Shown piece after piece: positions 8,746-19,238 of a stretch of 64,000 bases of DNA. The notes below the pieces were generated by a model. That model searched no databases and was not told where the DNA came from. It saw nothing but the letters and a program-made list of their open reading frames with translations. The stretch covers positions 26,844-90,843 of the forward strand of contig WHUX01000213.1 of NCBI GenBank assembly GCA_015179025.1, read 5' to 3'. This DNA comes from Terfezia claveryi. Taxonomy: Eukaryota; Ascomycota; Pezizomycetes; Pezizales; Pezizaceae. Within the stretch, counting starts at the first letter, position 1. Every line of letters begins with the position of its first letter. The translations under genes were made by a program, and so were the position numbers.

Positions 8746-11026
8746 GGTTAGGAGCTGCATCCACCTCCGGTTCCGGCCCCGGCTGCAGCTCCGCTTCTTC
8801 ATTCCCAGCTACCGCCTCAATTTCCTGTCTTGTAATTCCCCCACTGCTTGGTGTAATTACCATCCTCCCACCGGCTCTTTCCTCCGTTTTCAGGTGTTGT
8901 ATGTATATAACCTCCGCTGAAGGCGGTTTCTTCGCGCGGGGCTTTCTAATCTTCTTTGTGAGTGGAGGTGGTGGAACAGGTTCCACAATATGTTCCACTG
9001 CAGGTGCCACAGTATGTATATCTTCCATGTCCGGTACCGCTCCCGTCACCGCAACATTTTCCTGTGGCGTTATTTCCTCGCTGTTCTGTGCAATCACCTT
9101 CCCCTCACCAGCCTCCGCCTCCAGCTCTGGAGGGGTGATACAAACAATCCCCCCAAGGGGCACCTTCTTCTCGCGGAGTTCGCTAGTCTTCTTCGTAGGT
9201 AGTAGAGCAGGTTCCACGGTCTGTATTGATGTAGGATGTGTATCTTTTACCTCGACCTCCACCACCGGCTTCAACTTCGCCTCCACTTCTTCTTCCCCAG
9301 ATATAATATCCTGTGGAGTGATTTCTTCACTATCCTGTATAATAATCGTCCCCTCACCAGCTCCCGTCTCCGAACCCAGGGGTTGTACGAACATAATTTC
9401 CGGCAGAGGAACTTTCTTCGTGCGGGGTTTCCTCGGTTTCTTTGCGGGGACCACAATCGGTATCAAGGCAGGGCGTGCATCTTCCACCTCTAGCTCCTGC
9501 TCCGTTCCCTTCCCAGATACCACCTCAATTTCTTGTGCCATCATCTCCTGTGTATCATTATCCTGTATGTCCAGTTTCTTCACCACCGCCCTCCGTTTCC
9601 GCTTAGCAGCAGCCCCTACCTCCCCCACCTGCTCCTCTACAACCTTCCTCCTCCTAACCTTCTTCACCACCTCCTTTACCTTCCCTCCCTCCTCCAACGT
9701 CTTCGCCCTCTCAACCAGCTTTGCAATATCCACCCCGGCAAAAAAACCCTCCCCAGAAACCATCTTCCTTCTTCCTTCCTCCCACTTCACCCACGCTAGC
9801 CCCTGCAACAAACAATCCGCAAGATCGTCAAGCTTGCCCTTTGGCTGCTTTTTTCTCCTCTTCCCATCGCGGATGATGGGTTCCCTCACTTTCTTCGCGC
9901 CTTCTACACCATTTCCATTCCCATTCGCGTTTATCTCAAGGAATAACTCTGCTGTCTCCCGGGCTTGATCTGTGCCAAGCTCGAAATGCGGTATCCCTAC
10001 CTCAGGCGATGATTGTGTGCATATGTACGGGGGACACAACAAACCCTTCACAATCCTCGTTTTCGACTTCTTACTCTCCACATATGTAGTTTGCAGCCTC
10101 TCCACCTCGACAACCTTACTTCCCGATAAGAATCCCTCCCAAAATCCCGTGACCTTGATGGGATTGACGCCTTCGATTAATTCACCCCCTTGCCCCGCCC
10201 CCTCCCCGCTACAGCTTCCCTTAGCACTCCCAGCACCACCATCACTACCACTACCCCAAAATCCAACCTCGGCAAGCGTCCGTAAACACCCCCAGAGCAT
10301 ACTCTCAAGCATGTTTACCCGCAATGTCCATTCTTGTACAGCAGCCCCGCCACCGCTCCGGTAGCGCTGGGTTTCGATTAGGATTTGGTCAGGCGGGCAG
10401 GTTGGACCGGAAAGACTGAGGAGGGTGGTTGCGAGGTTGTAGGCGTGGCGGGAGAAGGTGGATGCGCTGAAGGATTCTGCTGGTGTGGTTGGTGGTGGTA
10501 TTTGTGGTGATACTGGTGACTCGTCTGGTATAGATTCTGAGCAGGTTGTGTTGTTATTGTCCTTGTCGTTCTCGTTGTCGATGTTGTTATTGTTGTTGTT
10601 AGTAGTAGTATCGGTAGTAGTTGGGCTAGGAGGAATACACATCCTCTGCCAGGCAATCACCGACGGTACCATCATATCCCTCTGCCTATAGCGATGCTCC
10701 CCCATACCCCATACCTTCCCCCCAGGCCTAAATAGCACTTCCAGCAAGCAAACCGCCAAATTCCGAATCCCCATATCCACACTTAAAATCCTCACGCCAC
10801 GGCCGCCACCATCACCACCACCACCACCACCACCACCACCATGACTTGTAGGTCTTAAAGCAGGGAACCTCGACCTCCCCAGCGCTGCACACACTCCCTC
10901 TGCAAGCACCTTCTTCGTCCCTGAAATAGGCGTGCCGAGAGAGGACGCAAGTGAGCGGAGCTGGGTCCTTTTAAGCGAGCTGATGAGGATGGTGGGTGTT
11001 ATCTTTGACCCCGGGGGAACGGGCAT
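8729..11026 (-). CDS. CCE1: Mitochondrial-type Holliday junction resolvase, Cce1/Ydc2 family
   Basis: One exon, 765 aa, from the ATG at 11026. Residues about 15-50 (LKRTQLRSLASSLGTPISGT...) form a SAP-like DNA-binding helix pair. A Gly run then leads to ILSVDMGIRNLAVCLLE, the first RuvC-like strand, with Asp84 as a catalytic candidate. IETQRYRSGG and EWTLRVNMLESML give the second motif of the family, and KLDDLADCLLQGLAWVKWEE gives the C-terminal acidic residues. Cce1/Ydc2 resolves four-way junctions in fungal mtDNA. Species members are usually about 260-350 aa. This one has an Asn-rich insert (around 10565-10615) and a roughly 350-aa extra C-terminus. That tail contains three repeats of about 75-80 aa, each opening with a basic TKK.RKPR.KK block and ending in SEEITPQE-like acidic text. 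A further unit lies out of frame past the stop. No clear mitochondrial presequence is visible. Confidence 0.88.
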   Translation of the reverse strand: MPVPPGSKITPTILISSLKRTQLRSLASSLGTPISGTKKVLAEGVCAALGRSRFPALRPTSHGGGGGGGGGDGGGRGVRILSVDMGIRNLAVCLLEVLFRPGGKVWGMGEHRYRQRDMMVPSVIAWQRMCIPPSPTTTDTTTNNNNNNIDNENDKDNNNTTCSESIPDESPVSPQIPPPTTPAESFSASTFSRHAYNLATTLLSLSGPTCPPDQILIETQRYRSGGGAAVQEWTLRVNMLESMLWGCLRTLAEVGFWGSGSDGGAGSAKGSCSGEGAGQGGELIEGVNPIKVTGFWEGFLSGSKVVEVERLQTTYVESKKSKTRIVKGLLCPPYICTQSSPEVGIPHFELGTDQARETAELFLEINANGNGNGVEGAKKVREPIIRDGKRRKKQPKGKLDDLADCLLQGLAWVKWEEGRRKMVSGEGFFAGVDIAKLVERAKTLEEGGKVKEVVKKVRRRKVVEEQVGEVGAAAKRKRRAVVKKLDIQDNDTQEMMAQEIEVVSGKGTEQELEVEDARPALIPIVVPAKKPRKPRTKKVPLPEIMFVQPLGSETGAGEGTIIIQDSEEITPQDIISGEEEVEAKLKPVVEVEVKDTHPTSIQTVEPALLPTKKTSELREKKVPLGGIVCITPPELEAEAGEGKVIAQNSEEITPQENVAVTGAVPDMEDIHTVAPAVEHIVEPVPPPPLTKKIRKPRAKKPPSAEVIYIQHLKTEERAGGRMVITPSSGGITRQEIEAVAGNEEAELQPGPEPEVDAAPNPLCQP
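8900..9460 (-). repeat. Tandem protein-coding repeats in CCE1 tail
   Basis: Three degenerate units have their basic blocks at about 9415-9444, 9165-9197 and 8930-8962 (+ coordinates). The spacing is about 235-250 bp. A fourth block lies near 8705-8737, out of frame. Confidence 0.75.
10805..10842 (-). repeat. Trinucleotide run coding for poly-Gly in CCE1
   Basis: A CCA/CAC triplet run on the + strand encodes nine or more Gly in the linker between the SAP-like and nuclease regions of CCE1. Confidence 0.85.
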
Positions 11027-11690
11027 GCTATTGCTTATCAGTTATTTAGACAGAGCAACTAGGATATCGCTGTGAGTGTATGGTGTGGGGTGGCTGGTCA
11101 CCGGTCCCCGGCGCCCTGGGGTAGGGTACGGTTGCGAGCTGTGTTGGGGTTTTTGCTGTTGGTGCGCGCGGGAACTTGGTTTGGAGGGAGCGGGTCCATA
11201 TTCAGGCTTGTTTCCGCTACAGCTTCACTCATACCGATGAATAGGAGGAAGCTGCTCAGGTTATTGCGGCGGAATAAGAGACCACGAGATGAGGAGATGC
11301 AGAGGAGCACGTGGGTGAGGAGACGTGGGTGGTGTCCCTTGCCATGTTCGCATATCGAACGATCTTGCGTCAACCTACATACATGCCGTCCGGCCCAATT
11401 GCAATCCATATCCGAATATAACATATCAATTACCTACATTTACAAGTACCCAGCATCTACTTAACTCCAAGGTATCCCATTAGATATTCAATTTTATCTA
11501 TAGAGCCAGCCAGCCGCTTCATGACAAACGTAAATAAAGAAACGAGGCAAAATTGGCATGCAACAAACATAGAGGATCCCTATCCGTCTGCTGTTCGAAT
11601 AACAAAAAATAACCAAACAAAAAAAAAAACACCCTCTCCAACCCATTACTATGAAGATATATCAGCCCACCCAATCTTGCAATTGGCCCT
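11027..11690. other. Intergenic, 5' of CCE1 and 3' of the J-protein gene
   Basis: No coding content recognised. The part next to 11027 must carry the CCE1 promoter; the part next to 11690 is AT-rich with short A runs (11611-11630). Confidence 0.4.
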
Positions 11691-12916
11691 CTACTCCATC
11701 ACCCTTCCCTCCCCCATATCCCTCAGTGTCTGGCAAGCCGGTAATATCTTTTCAGATGCCTCCTTCACCTTCTTCGCATCCGCCCAAAGCCACCCCATCG
11801 CATCCTCAATCTCCCTCTTCTGCATCCTCATCTCCCTACCACACTCGGCTTGCAGCCGCCCGATATACCTCACCTCCGCCCTCTTGTCCATCTCCTCCAA
11901 CTTCCTGTCCACCCCCTTCGCCCCCGGCTGCATTCCAAACTCCCTCAACTCCCTCGGGCTCACCCAATAGGGTATATTATATTTCGGCGTAAACCTCTTC
12001 TGCGTAAACGGATGAACCTTCTCAAACCTCACATCCGGGAACTGGGATTTCCCACTCCCACTCCCCAACTCACTAAACAGGCCCGATATGATTGGGAAGA
12101 TAAACAAGATTATCAGCGGTAATAACTGGATAAACGTTGTTCTAAGGCCCGCCTCCTGCTGCGACTGATCCGCCCGCCCCGCGTCCTCCGCTGCAGCTGC
12201 CGGCGTGGGTCTTCGTCTCCTCATCCCCGGTCCACCAAAATGCTGTACTCGTACCCCCGGCCCACCAAAACTCACAAACTCACCAAACGGACTCCCCCAC
12301 CAAACCCGCCGCCAAACGGTCCACCACCATTAACAAAGCCACCACCGAATGGACCAGGGCCAGGGAACCCTCCGCCAAAGAACATGTTGAATAAATCCTC
12401 CGGCGACAACTCCGGCCCCCCTGCGAACCCCCCAGCACCTCCTCCTCCCGTACTCCTGAACCCCGAGAATGGGTTTTCCGCACCTCCACCTCCCCCGCCT
12501 CTCGCAGCTGGATCCACCCCAAACCGATCAAAAGTCTCTCTCTGCTGCGGATCCGACAGGACCTGGAATGCTTTGCTAACCACTATTCCACCTCCACCCC
12601 ATTAGCCCCCATCCAGCCCCATCCCATCTTTCAACATAATCCCAAGGGGGTTCAACCAGAATCAAAGCTTACATTTAAACGCCTCATCCGCCCCGGGCGC
12701 ACCATTCTTATCTGGATGCATCACCAGCGCCAACCTCCTATACGCCTTTTTGATCCCATCCGCAGTAATCTCCTTTTCCACATCCAGAATCGCATAGTAA
12801 TCCGTACCCTTACACTTTCGAACTCGATCCACAGCGGCCTTCTGCTCGGCAGTGTAGGACCGGCTTTGGTTGCCCTGGTTGTGGTCGTGCTGTCGGGAGG
12901 TTTTCGCGTCGGGCAT
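11691..12916 (-). CDS. ER-membrane J-domain protein, Hlj1/DNAJB12-14 type (DUF1977)
   Basis: Exon 1 is 12916-12673. Intron 1 is 12672-12583 (GTAAGC donor, GCTAAT branch, AATAG acceptor). The rest starts at 12582. Exon 1 carries the J domain start ([26 protein letters not shown]) with the HPDK motif; exon 2 continues [22 protein letters not shown] Gly/Phe-rich region follows, then one membrane span ([20 protein letters not shown]). The C-terminal DUF1977 region ends ...[13 protein letters not shown]...[11 protein letters not shown]. The family recruits Hsp70 to the ER surface for quality control and degradation. The frame shifts by one base inside the Gly region, at the five-C run 12294-12298. 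One extra base there would give a continuous, family-like reading ([13 protein letters not shown]). Otherwise a 41-bp intron (GTGAGT...TACAG) would join the frames, giving 364 aa but losing that conserved piece. Confidence 0.85.
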
Positions 12917-14017
12917 GGTAGTGTATGTTGTACTGATAGAGGTATATTTTCTATCGGAGTTCTTTGGGAGGTTCTCCCTGGGGGAGGGAGGATGGGGGGA
13001 AAGAGATCCGGGGTGAAAATGAGCTCGGGAAGGGAGATGAGATTTGTAGAGATTAGATCACGATGCAGATGAAGTTGGAAAACAAACGAGATAATTCCTT
13101 CCGTTCGTTCGTTTTTTTTTTGTTCTTTTTTTTGGGTTTTTATCTCCCCAGTTGGCAAAGACCTGATGGCTGGTTTGTTGTATGATATTTGTTGTATGGG
13201 GAGTTTACAAGAATATGGCTAATCTGTCTTTTCACACCGGGAAAGCTGTGTGTGGCTTGGCAGGGCGGTTTGCCTGTGGCGCTGCATTTGGGCCGGCCTG
13301 ACATCGAGGCATAGGAATAAACAAAACAAAAAAAGAAAACTGGTGCAGAGAAAGAAGAAACAAGAATTCTGTAAGGTACTTTACTTCTACATGCACCGGC
13401 AGGTTATGATGGAAACAAGTAAGCTGTTGATGCAAAAATGAAATACTGGGTTTAACGTTGTCAAAGGGGTAAAAATAGGTACGGAGTATGTACACAAATT
13501 AAATACAACTCACCCATATCCCCCATTTTGCACACACCCGTCACGGTGCTTACGGTCAGTCACAGAAAGATTGCCCAAGCGAATAATTCTTCATTTCCAT
13601 TTCCATTTCCAACCATAATCCGGCTCAAACTGCCCCTAGAAGCATTGCATACTCGATCTGTTGCCCACAAATAATAATAAAAAGTAAACAGTCAAATACA
13701 AGTACCCCATAACCCCTGAAAAGATGACAGGCAAGCGGCTATAAGGCTATCGCTTGGTCGTGAATAAATTATAGGAAATAAAAAGGACCCATAGACTAAA
13801 TAAAGTTACTTTGTTAAAATAAAAAAATATACAATCCGTTGTTACTCCATATTACGTTTAACATTTGTCGTGAACGTGTCGTGAGTGAAATGTCTCTGTA
13901 ATTGTATCACCATTTTCGGTGGTTCTCGTATCAAGAATCTCACTGTAGAATTGAGTTAGCAACCGAATAAACTTTTGTTGACTATGGGTGGCACCAACCA
14001 CACCGCACATAACCTTC
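12917..14017. other. Intergenic, about 1.1 kb
   Basis: It contains the promoter of the J-protein gene (towards 12917) and the 3' side of the minus-strand gene ending at 14018. TTCCATTTCCATTTCC triplet-like repeats lie near 13592-13610, and A/T runs near 13113-13140. No gene recognised. Confidence 0.45.
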
Positions 14018-14797
14018 TTACAGCCTGAAAGCCCTCATCATGAGCTCTTCACTCTGATCCTCAGCTAACCTGGTTCTTTCAGCTTCAAACTCCTGAGCAA
14101 AGGAGAAATGGAAGCTAAGTGCATCCATGATGGCGGACGGGGCAACAATATGCGTGGCGCTGTCGGCAACTGTAGCTATGACAGGTTTCGTAACCTTGAT
14201 CTCAGGCTCCGGTTTTCGTGCCGGGTGAAAGGTATCTGGGAGGAAAGGCTAAAATGAATGTCAATTTCGCTATTTGAGTTGCGACAGAAAGTTGATGTAC
14301 TCACTACACGAATCTCCATAAAGGTATCCTTGATTGGAGCGAGGTCGAGGTTTGGGAAGATAATGTTCGACTCGAATGGCATGAAGCCAAGGTCCTGACG
14401 GGCGATTGAGGTGTTGAAGTTGGCTTTCGCACGGGGTCCCAGTTGGCGGAACTTTGACTGGGCCAAAGGAGAGCCCCTTGCCCCGATGGTGATGTTTCTG
14501 CTCTGAGCTACATCATGGCTAGAGAATGTCTAGAGATTGTGTATAGACTAGTTTAGCGAAAGCTTCTTTAGGACCACGGTGGTCATGATCCACATTCAGA
14601 CACGCCTTAGGAGTGCAATCTAACGACATGGCAAATAGGGTAACCAGAAGGGTGTCTAAGCGTACCTCAGTCGAGTGACGAGACTCTGCCACAATGACAG
14701 CAGGATTCGAGTTTACTGCAGTGGAGTGGATACCACGCACAGTGGGGACTCTCAAAGCTCCTCCATATGGACGTAAGGCGCGAATGGCTTGTTGCAT
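14018..14797 (-). CDS. Small protein with mitochondrial-type presequence, function unknown
   Basis: Three exons are read on the minus strand: 14797-14666, 14502-14305 and 14248-14018, all joined in phase 0, giving 186 aa. Splice signals are GTACGC...CTCAG and GTGAGT...TTTAG. The N-terminus MQQAIRALRPYGGALRVPTV followed by RGIHSTAV is basic, amphipathic-looking and free of acidic residues, with an Arg near the expected cleavage site. This is typical of a matrix-targeting signal. The middle (LGPRAKANFNTSIARQDLGF then MPFESNIIFPNLDL) and the end (SFHFSFAQEFEAERTRLAED) are regular, well-formed protein. The last exon predicts a helix rich in Glu and Arg. I do not recognise the family. It could be a fungal mitoribosomal or respiratory-chain accessory protein, but nothing in the sequence proves that. 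The clean three-exon structure is the main evidence for a real gene. Confidence 0.72.
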
Positions 14798-17700
14798 TCT
14801 AATGTGTATGATGATTGCTGTGTGAGTTGTAAGGTGGGTGAACGAAAAGGAGCTCGAGCAAGCTGGCGATGGGCGAGCTTAAGAATCCGCGGCGGGGTGG
14901 TGGGCAGGCCTACATCCTTTTCCTGTGGAGGCCCGTCCCTCGGGCCATTTTTACCTGTCGTTAGGATGATGCCAGAGCTGGAATGTGGTACGACGGAGAA
15001 GGCTACGTCGAGCGAGAGGTTAGACTCGCGTCCATCTCAGTCGACGCAAATTGACCGTCTGCGGCTCGAGTGCACTGGGCCCACCACCACCGAAGGGGCA
15101 TAGCTGGGGCCAACGTGAATGAGCTCGACATAGGAGGAGATATTGGCTTCTCAACAAAAAAGGTGTGTGTGGTGAAATGCATGGGGAATCTCTGACCAGG
15201 TGGCATTGCGCTTTCGATGCCCAAGAGAAGTCTCAAGTCAGGGATGAGGAAAAGAACGTTGGGGAGGGGACTCGACTAACGAGCGGAAGCTTGAACTTGC
15301 TTGAAGGAGTTCAGCGAAGGCAAAGTCGCGCAACCACCACAGCGCCAGCTGCGTGCATCATTGATGCGAATCGACCCCATGGAAAATGTAATATTTGGTG
15401 ATCGGCAACCGAATATTAACAAGTATTACATTTCTCAGTTACATAGTTGTGATAAACCAAGGGTATAATATTAAACAGGTAAAATGATGATCATGCGAGG
15501 TTTTCTAGCCCACATGCATAATTAGCAACACCACAATTACCGTATGACTTGAAGAGATATCTGGGGGAGCCCTTCACGCCCACATGCAGCGCATCTCGGC
15601 ATGAGACTATACCCCGGACAAGTTTCAGGTATCAAAAGAAAGTTTGGCATCTCTCTCCAATTGCAAGTTCCTCAGGTATAGCCTCACGATCTCGATGAAA
15701 TGGACATAAGCAGCAGATCCCGAATCAATGATTGGTTTCCTTCGAGCTGGTTGTCGATGACTTCATCGGCAGCGACCCGCCTCATAATCCAGCAGATGGA
15801 TGCCTTTGGCTTAGTAACCGGGCTGGAACTTCAACTCCTTCTATATGGCTTGGCACCGCAAGGCGGAGATCACCGCAGATGTAGCTCCCTCAACAACCGC
15901 AGCAATCACCACACCACCCTGCTCCTGCCCATGCTTACCACATACCACCGCCAAGTTTGCGTAAGTTTTGAAGCAGCAAGAGTTGAGAGCTCTCAGAGTG
16001 CATCAGGAGCCAATGAACTTTACAGGTGCTAGCGATGACGAATCCCAGTGCATCTATCTTTACCAAATGTGCTGCGACTTCAATTCAGCCAATGGGGATT
16101 TTGCGGCGTTCTGGTAGGGGTTTGGAAGATCAAACATCAACTCGTGATCGGTATAAACTCCGGCGTGGGCCTACGGTATTGCTTTGGAAAAAGGGAAAAG
16201 AGTCAAACAATTCATCAACCAATTCTTTTCAACGTTGGTGAATCTAATCATTCCCTGTTGGCTATTCTTCTATGTCCTTGGGATTTTGATAGATTACAGC
16301 CGGGTAAACTTCGGTAGACCAGCTATTGGATTTTGCCGGAGGCATGAGGCACACCTCCTCAAGGCTCCTGGTCCTCCCCGCAGACCATTCTGCCGTGTTA
16401 CCTGCATTTTCAATTGGTAGTCATATGAATCTATATTAATGCAAACTTATCAATAGGCCGCTTGCATATTGCTGATCATAACTGGACGGTCTGGGGAAGT
16501 TATGCGTGCTAATTGTAGCCTTGATTACGGCTCATATCACATTCCTTTGACCATGATTTAGGTATGGGAAAACACAAGTCCAAGAAAAAAATTGGAATGC
16601 AATTGATTTCTACGCTGTTGACGATACCATTAGATATCAAAGCCATTTCATCAAACTAGATGGGGGTGTTTCATTCTTACGCTGATGAACAACGTTGGAT
16701 TGTGGGGATCTAGGTCCCGGACCTGAAACCGGTATTGTTCCCCATTAATGGAGTTGTTACCGAGGCAAATAAAACAGACACACTTTGCGAATCAACATTT
16801 GATTCGATACTTCAAATCAGAGGGTGTAAAAGTCCTATATGTAGACCAGGGGTTGATTGGGCTAATATCATTGAATCTCACAATTTGACACATGCTAACA
16901 TGAGTGAGATCCAGATCCTTCATTGTTCCAGCCTGGATCAAGACTAGCCGGTACCGGTACCTTGTTCCTGTCTTACAGAACATACTAAACCACATCCGCT
17001 CTGGCCCCAGACTTGATACCGATACCTAATAAAGATACCTCAAATTCCAGTACCGGTATGGATCGCGCCCTTATGGAGAGGACTATTTGTTACAGATAAG
17101 AGAATTTACGGTTTGCAGCAGTAGATACCCAAGCTTTTTGACTAGTCGAAGTATTGATATTCCTATTGTATGATTCCTAAATCTAGTGGATTTGGCTACT
17201 CTAGGGGTTAGAAAGCCCCATTATTAATTTAAGATGATCCCAAAAGAGGAGACTGTCATCCAAGGGATATATGCGATATAGCACCATCGAACATGGGAAT
17301 TCTCCTTGATTGATACGACAGAGCATCATCTTGATACACTCCCCCCCGCCACCAGTCACTCGGCTGTCGACTGCCAACTGAGGCTTTGAAGGTATAACAG
17401 ATATTTCGAAAGGGACACTTTCTGCGACAGGCGGTTCTGAGAGTCGTTCTATGACATCCTCTTTCCATGGAGTATCCCAGTGATTATATTCAAATCAATG
17501 TAGGCCGTTAACATCGCCAACCTTGTTTGGAATTGTTCTCAGTGCTCTTGGACGTCGATAGCGCGCCGTCCATGGTTTGTGATTTTGTCCTTATTGCTCC
17601 AGAGTTCCAGGAGTGGACTGACCTTGTATAGTACAACGTACAGCTGTATATCTATACTGAGGCGACCAACCACATCTCTAAGCTCTATAAACCCCCCCCC

Positions 17701-19238
17701 CCCCCAATCTAGTTTCAGACCCGCTACGTCTGTATCTAGTCTTGACCTCGGTATCGGTGTTACGTCCCTTGAATCGAGTCCTGTATACTAAGGCGCCTTC
17801 ATGTGCAGTCAGCTATGCGCGACTTGTCCAGTCATGGATACAAGTTGTCCATCCAAGCATTCACTGAGGTTTACCTAGGTACGACTATCAGCTTCCCATG
17901 AACGAGGAACGAAGGAGCATATAAATCTCTGTCTACGAGCATCGAACCCAAGAAGGATACAACCATTTGTTTGAGTCTGTTAATATAGTAACTATGGGCA
18001 GATTTGCTTAATTTTGCATCATGATATATCTCAGGACTCTTGAATTGGTGAGGAGACGAGCGGTCGGCTCAAATATTTGGCTGCCAGGTGCCATGTTCAG
18101 AACTTATTGCTAACTAACCGGGGTCAGGAAAATACCAACACCAGAATACCGTTCATTCGAGTCGACAACGTGTAGGCCCAAGCTATCCTGCGGCGGTAAA
18201 GTGGCAGTAGTAACTGGCCAGTGAGATAATACAACACACAAAGTTTCGTCCAGGAGCACTTGAGTGTTGGGTTCTCCTATGAAACCAGCGGATAAGAATG
18301 CGCTCCTGCTTCGTTTACTTTTTTTCCATCCATATGGTATTGTGCAGTGGCCCTTACTGACGGCTGCAACTCCTGTGTTCCAGTCCCACCTACAGCAGTT
18401 TCTTGCTCTTCCACAGTACTCCACGTGCCCGCAAGCTCAGACATGTCTTCTGCCTTCCGGCTTTTGGGGTATTGGCATGCTGATCGCTGCCTGTTAAACG
18501 CAGATGGCGTCAGCAACCGGCTCCGGCCAGTTGGAAGCGTGCTGAATCCTCAGCATAATCTCGAATGTCCCCCCCCGAGCCCGAGTCGCTTCCCCATCGC
18601 TCCAACCCCTTTGCCGTCCACAACCTGCCCTTATAGACGGCCTTCAAGACGGTTTCAGTTTTCCTGCACGAGAGGTCGCACTAGCATCCGTCCTCTGGCC
18701 AAGACAAGTCTGAATTCAGCCCCTTTCACCCAATAATACCCCAGTCAATCGATTTTGATTCCTACTCTTTTGTTTCCCAGTCATTTGTCATATTCGTACC
18801 CTCTTTGGCCGACTTACGTATACCCTCGCCGCCCTCGCCCCTCTCTGTGCTGGCGTCCTGCCTGCAGTCCAGGGCCTCACGGCTTAAGATACCCAGTACT
18901 CTTTTTTTTTTTTTTTTTTAAGATTGCACCCGTCTTTACTTGAACACAAAGAATAGAATTCAATTGTTTACTTTCTACACTTCCCATTTTATGAACCCTC
19001 CTTAGTCGGGAAATCTCGGTGAAATTTCCGTTCTCAGAGTAGCAACCCTGTGCTTCCGCCGCTGCCCAGCACTGGTTGTGAAACCAGGCACGAGAGCGCT
19101 GAAGGTAGCCCACCACGCATATCATTGACAACATCCCTTTCACAAGCTCCGAGACTGCACTAAAAATACGAACGATACGATACCATATTGGATATATGTG
19201 CGGATAAGTATCGTCAGTAACGCTTTCAATTCTAGAGG
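14798..19238. other. 4.4-kb gene-poor stretch
   Basis: No ORF here shows family motifs or a plausible exon chain. It holds a C run at about 17694-17705, a T run near 18902-18919, and two copies of TACCGGTA (16952, 17051). The right end must hold the promoter of the aspartic protease gene. Confidence 0.45.

Noticed and set aside
12240..12290. 41-bp intron in the Hlj1-like gene as the sole explanation of the frame change
   Set aside because: It would remove a conserved-looking FGGPGVRVQ segment; a one-base homopolymer error explains the data better, so I kept both readings but do not favour the intron.
14440..14510. NITIGARGSPLA text resembling the start of porphobilinogen deaminase
   Set aside because: Only about ten residues match; the rest of the 186-aa protein does not fit that enzyme in length or motifs.
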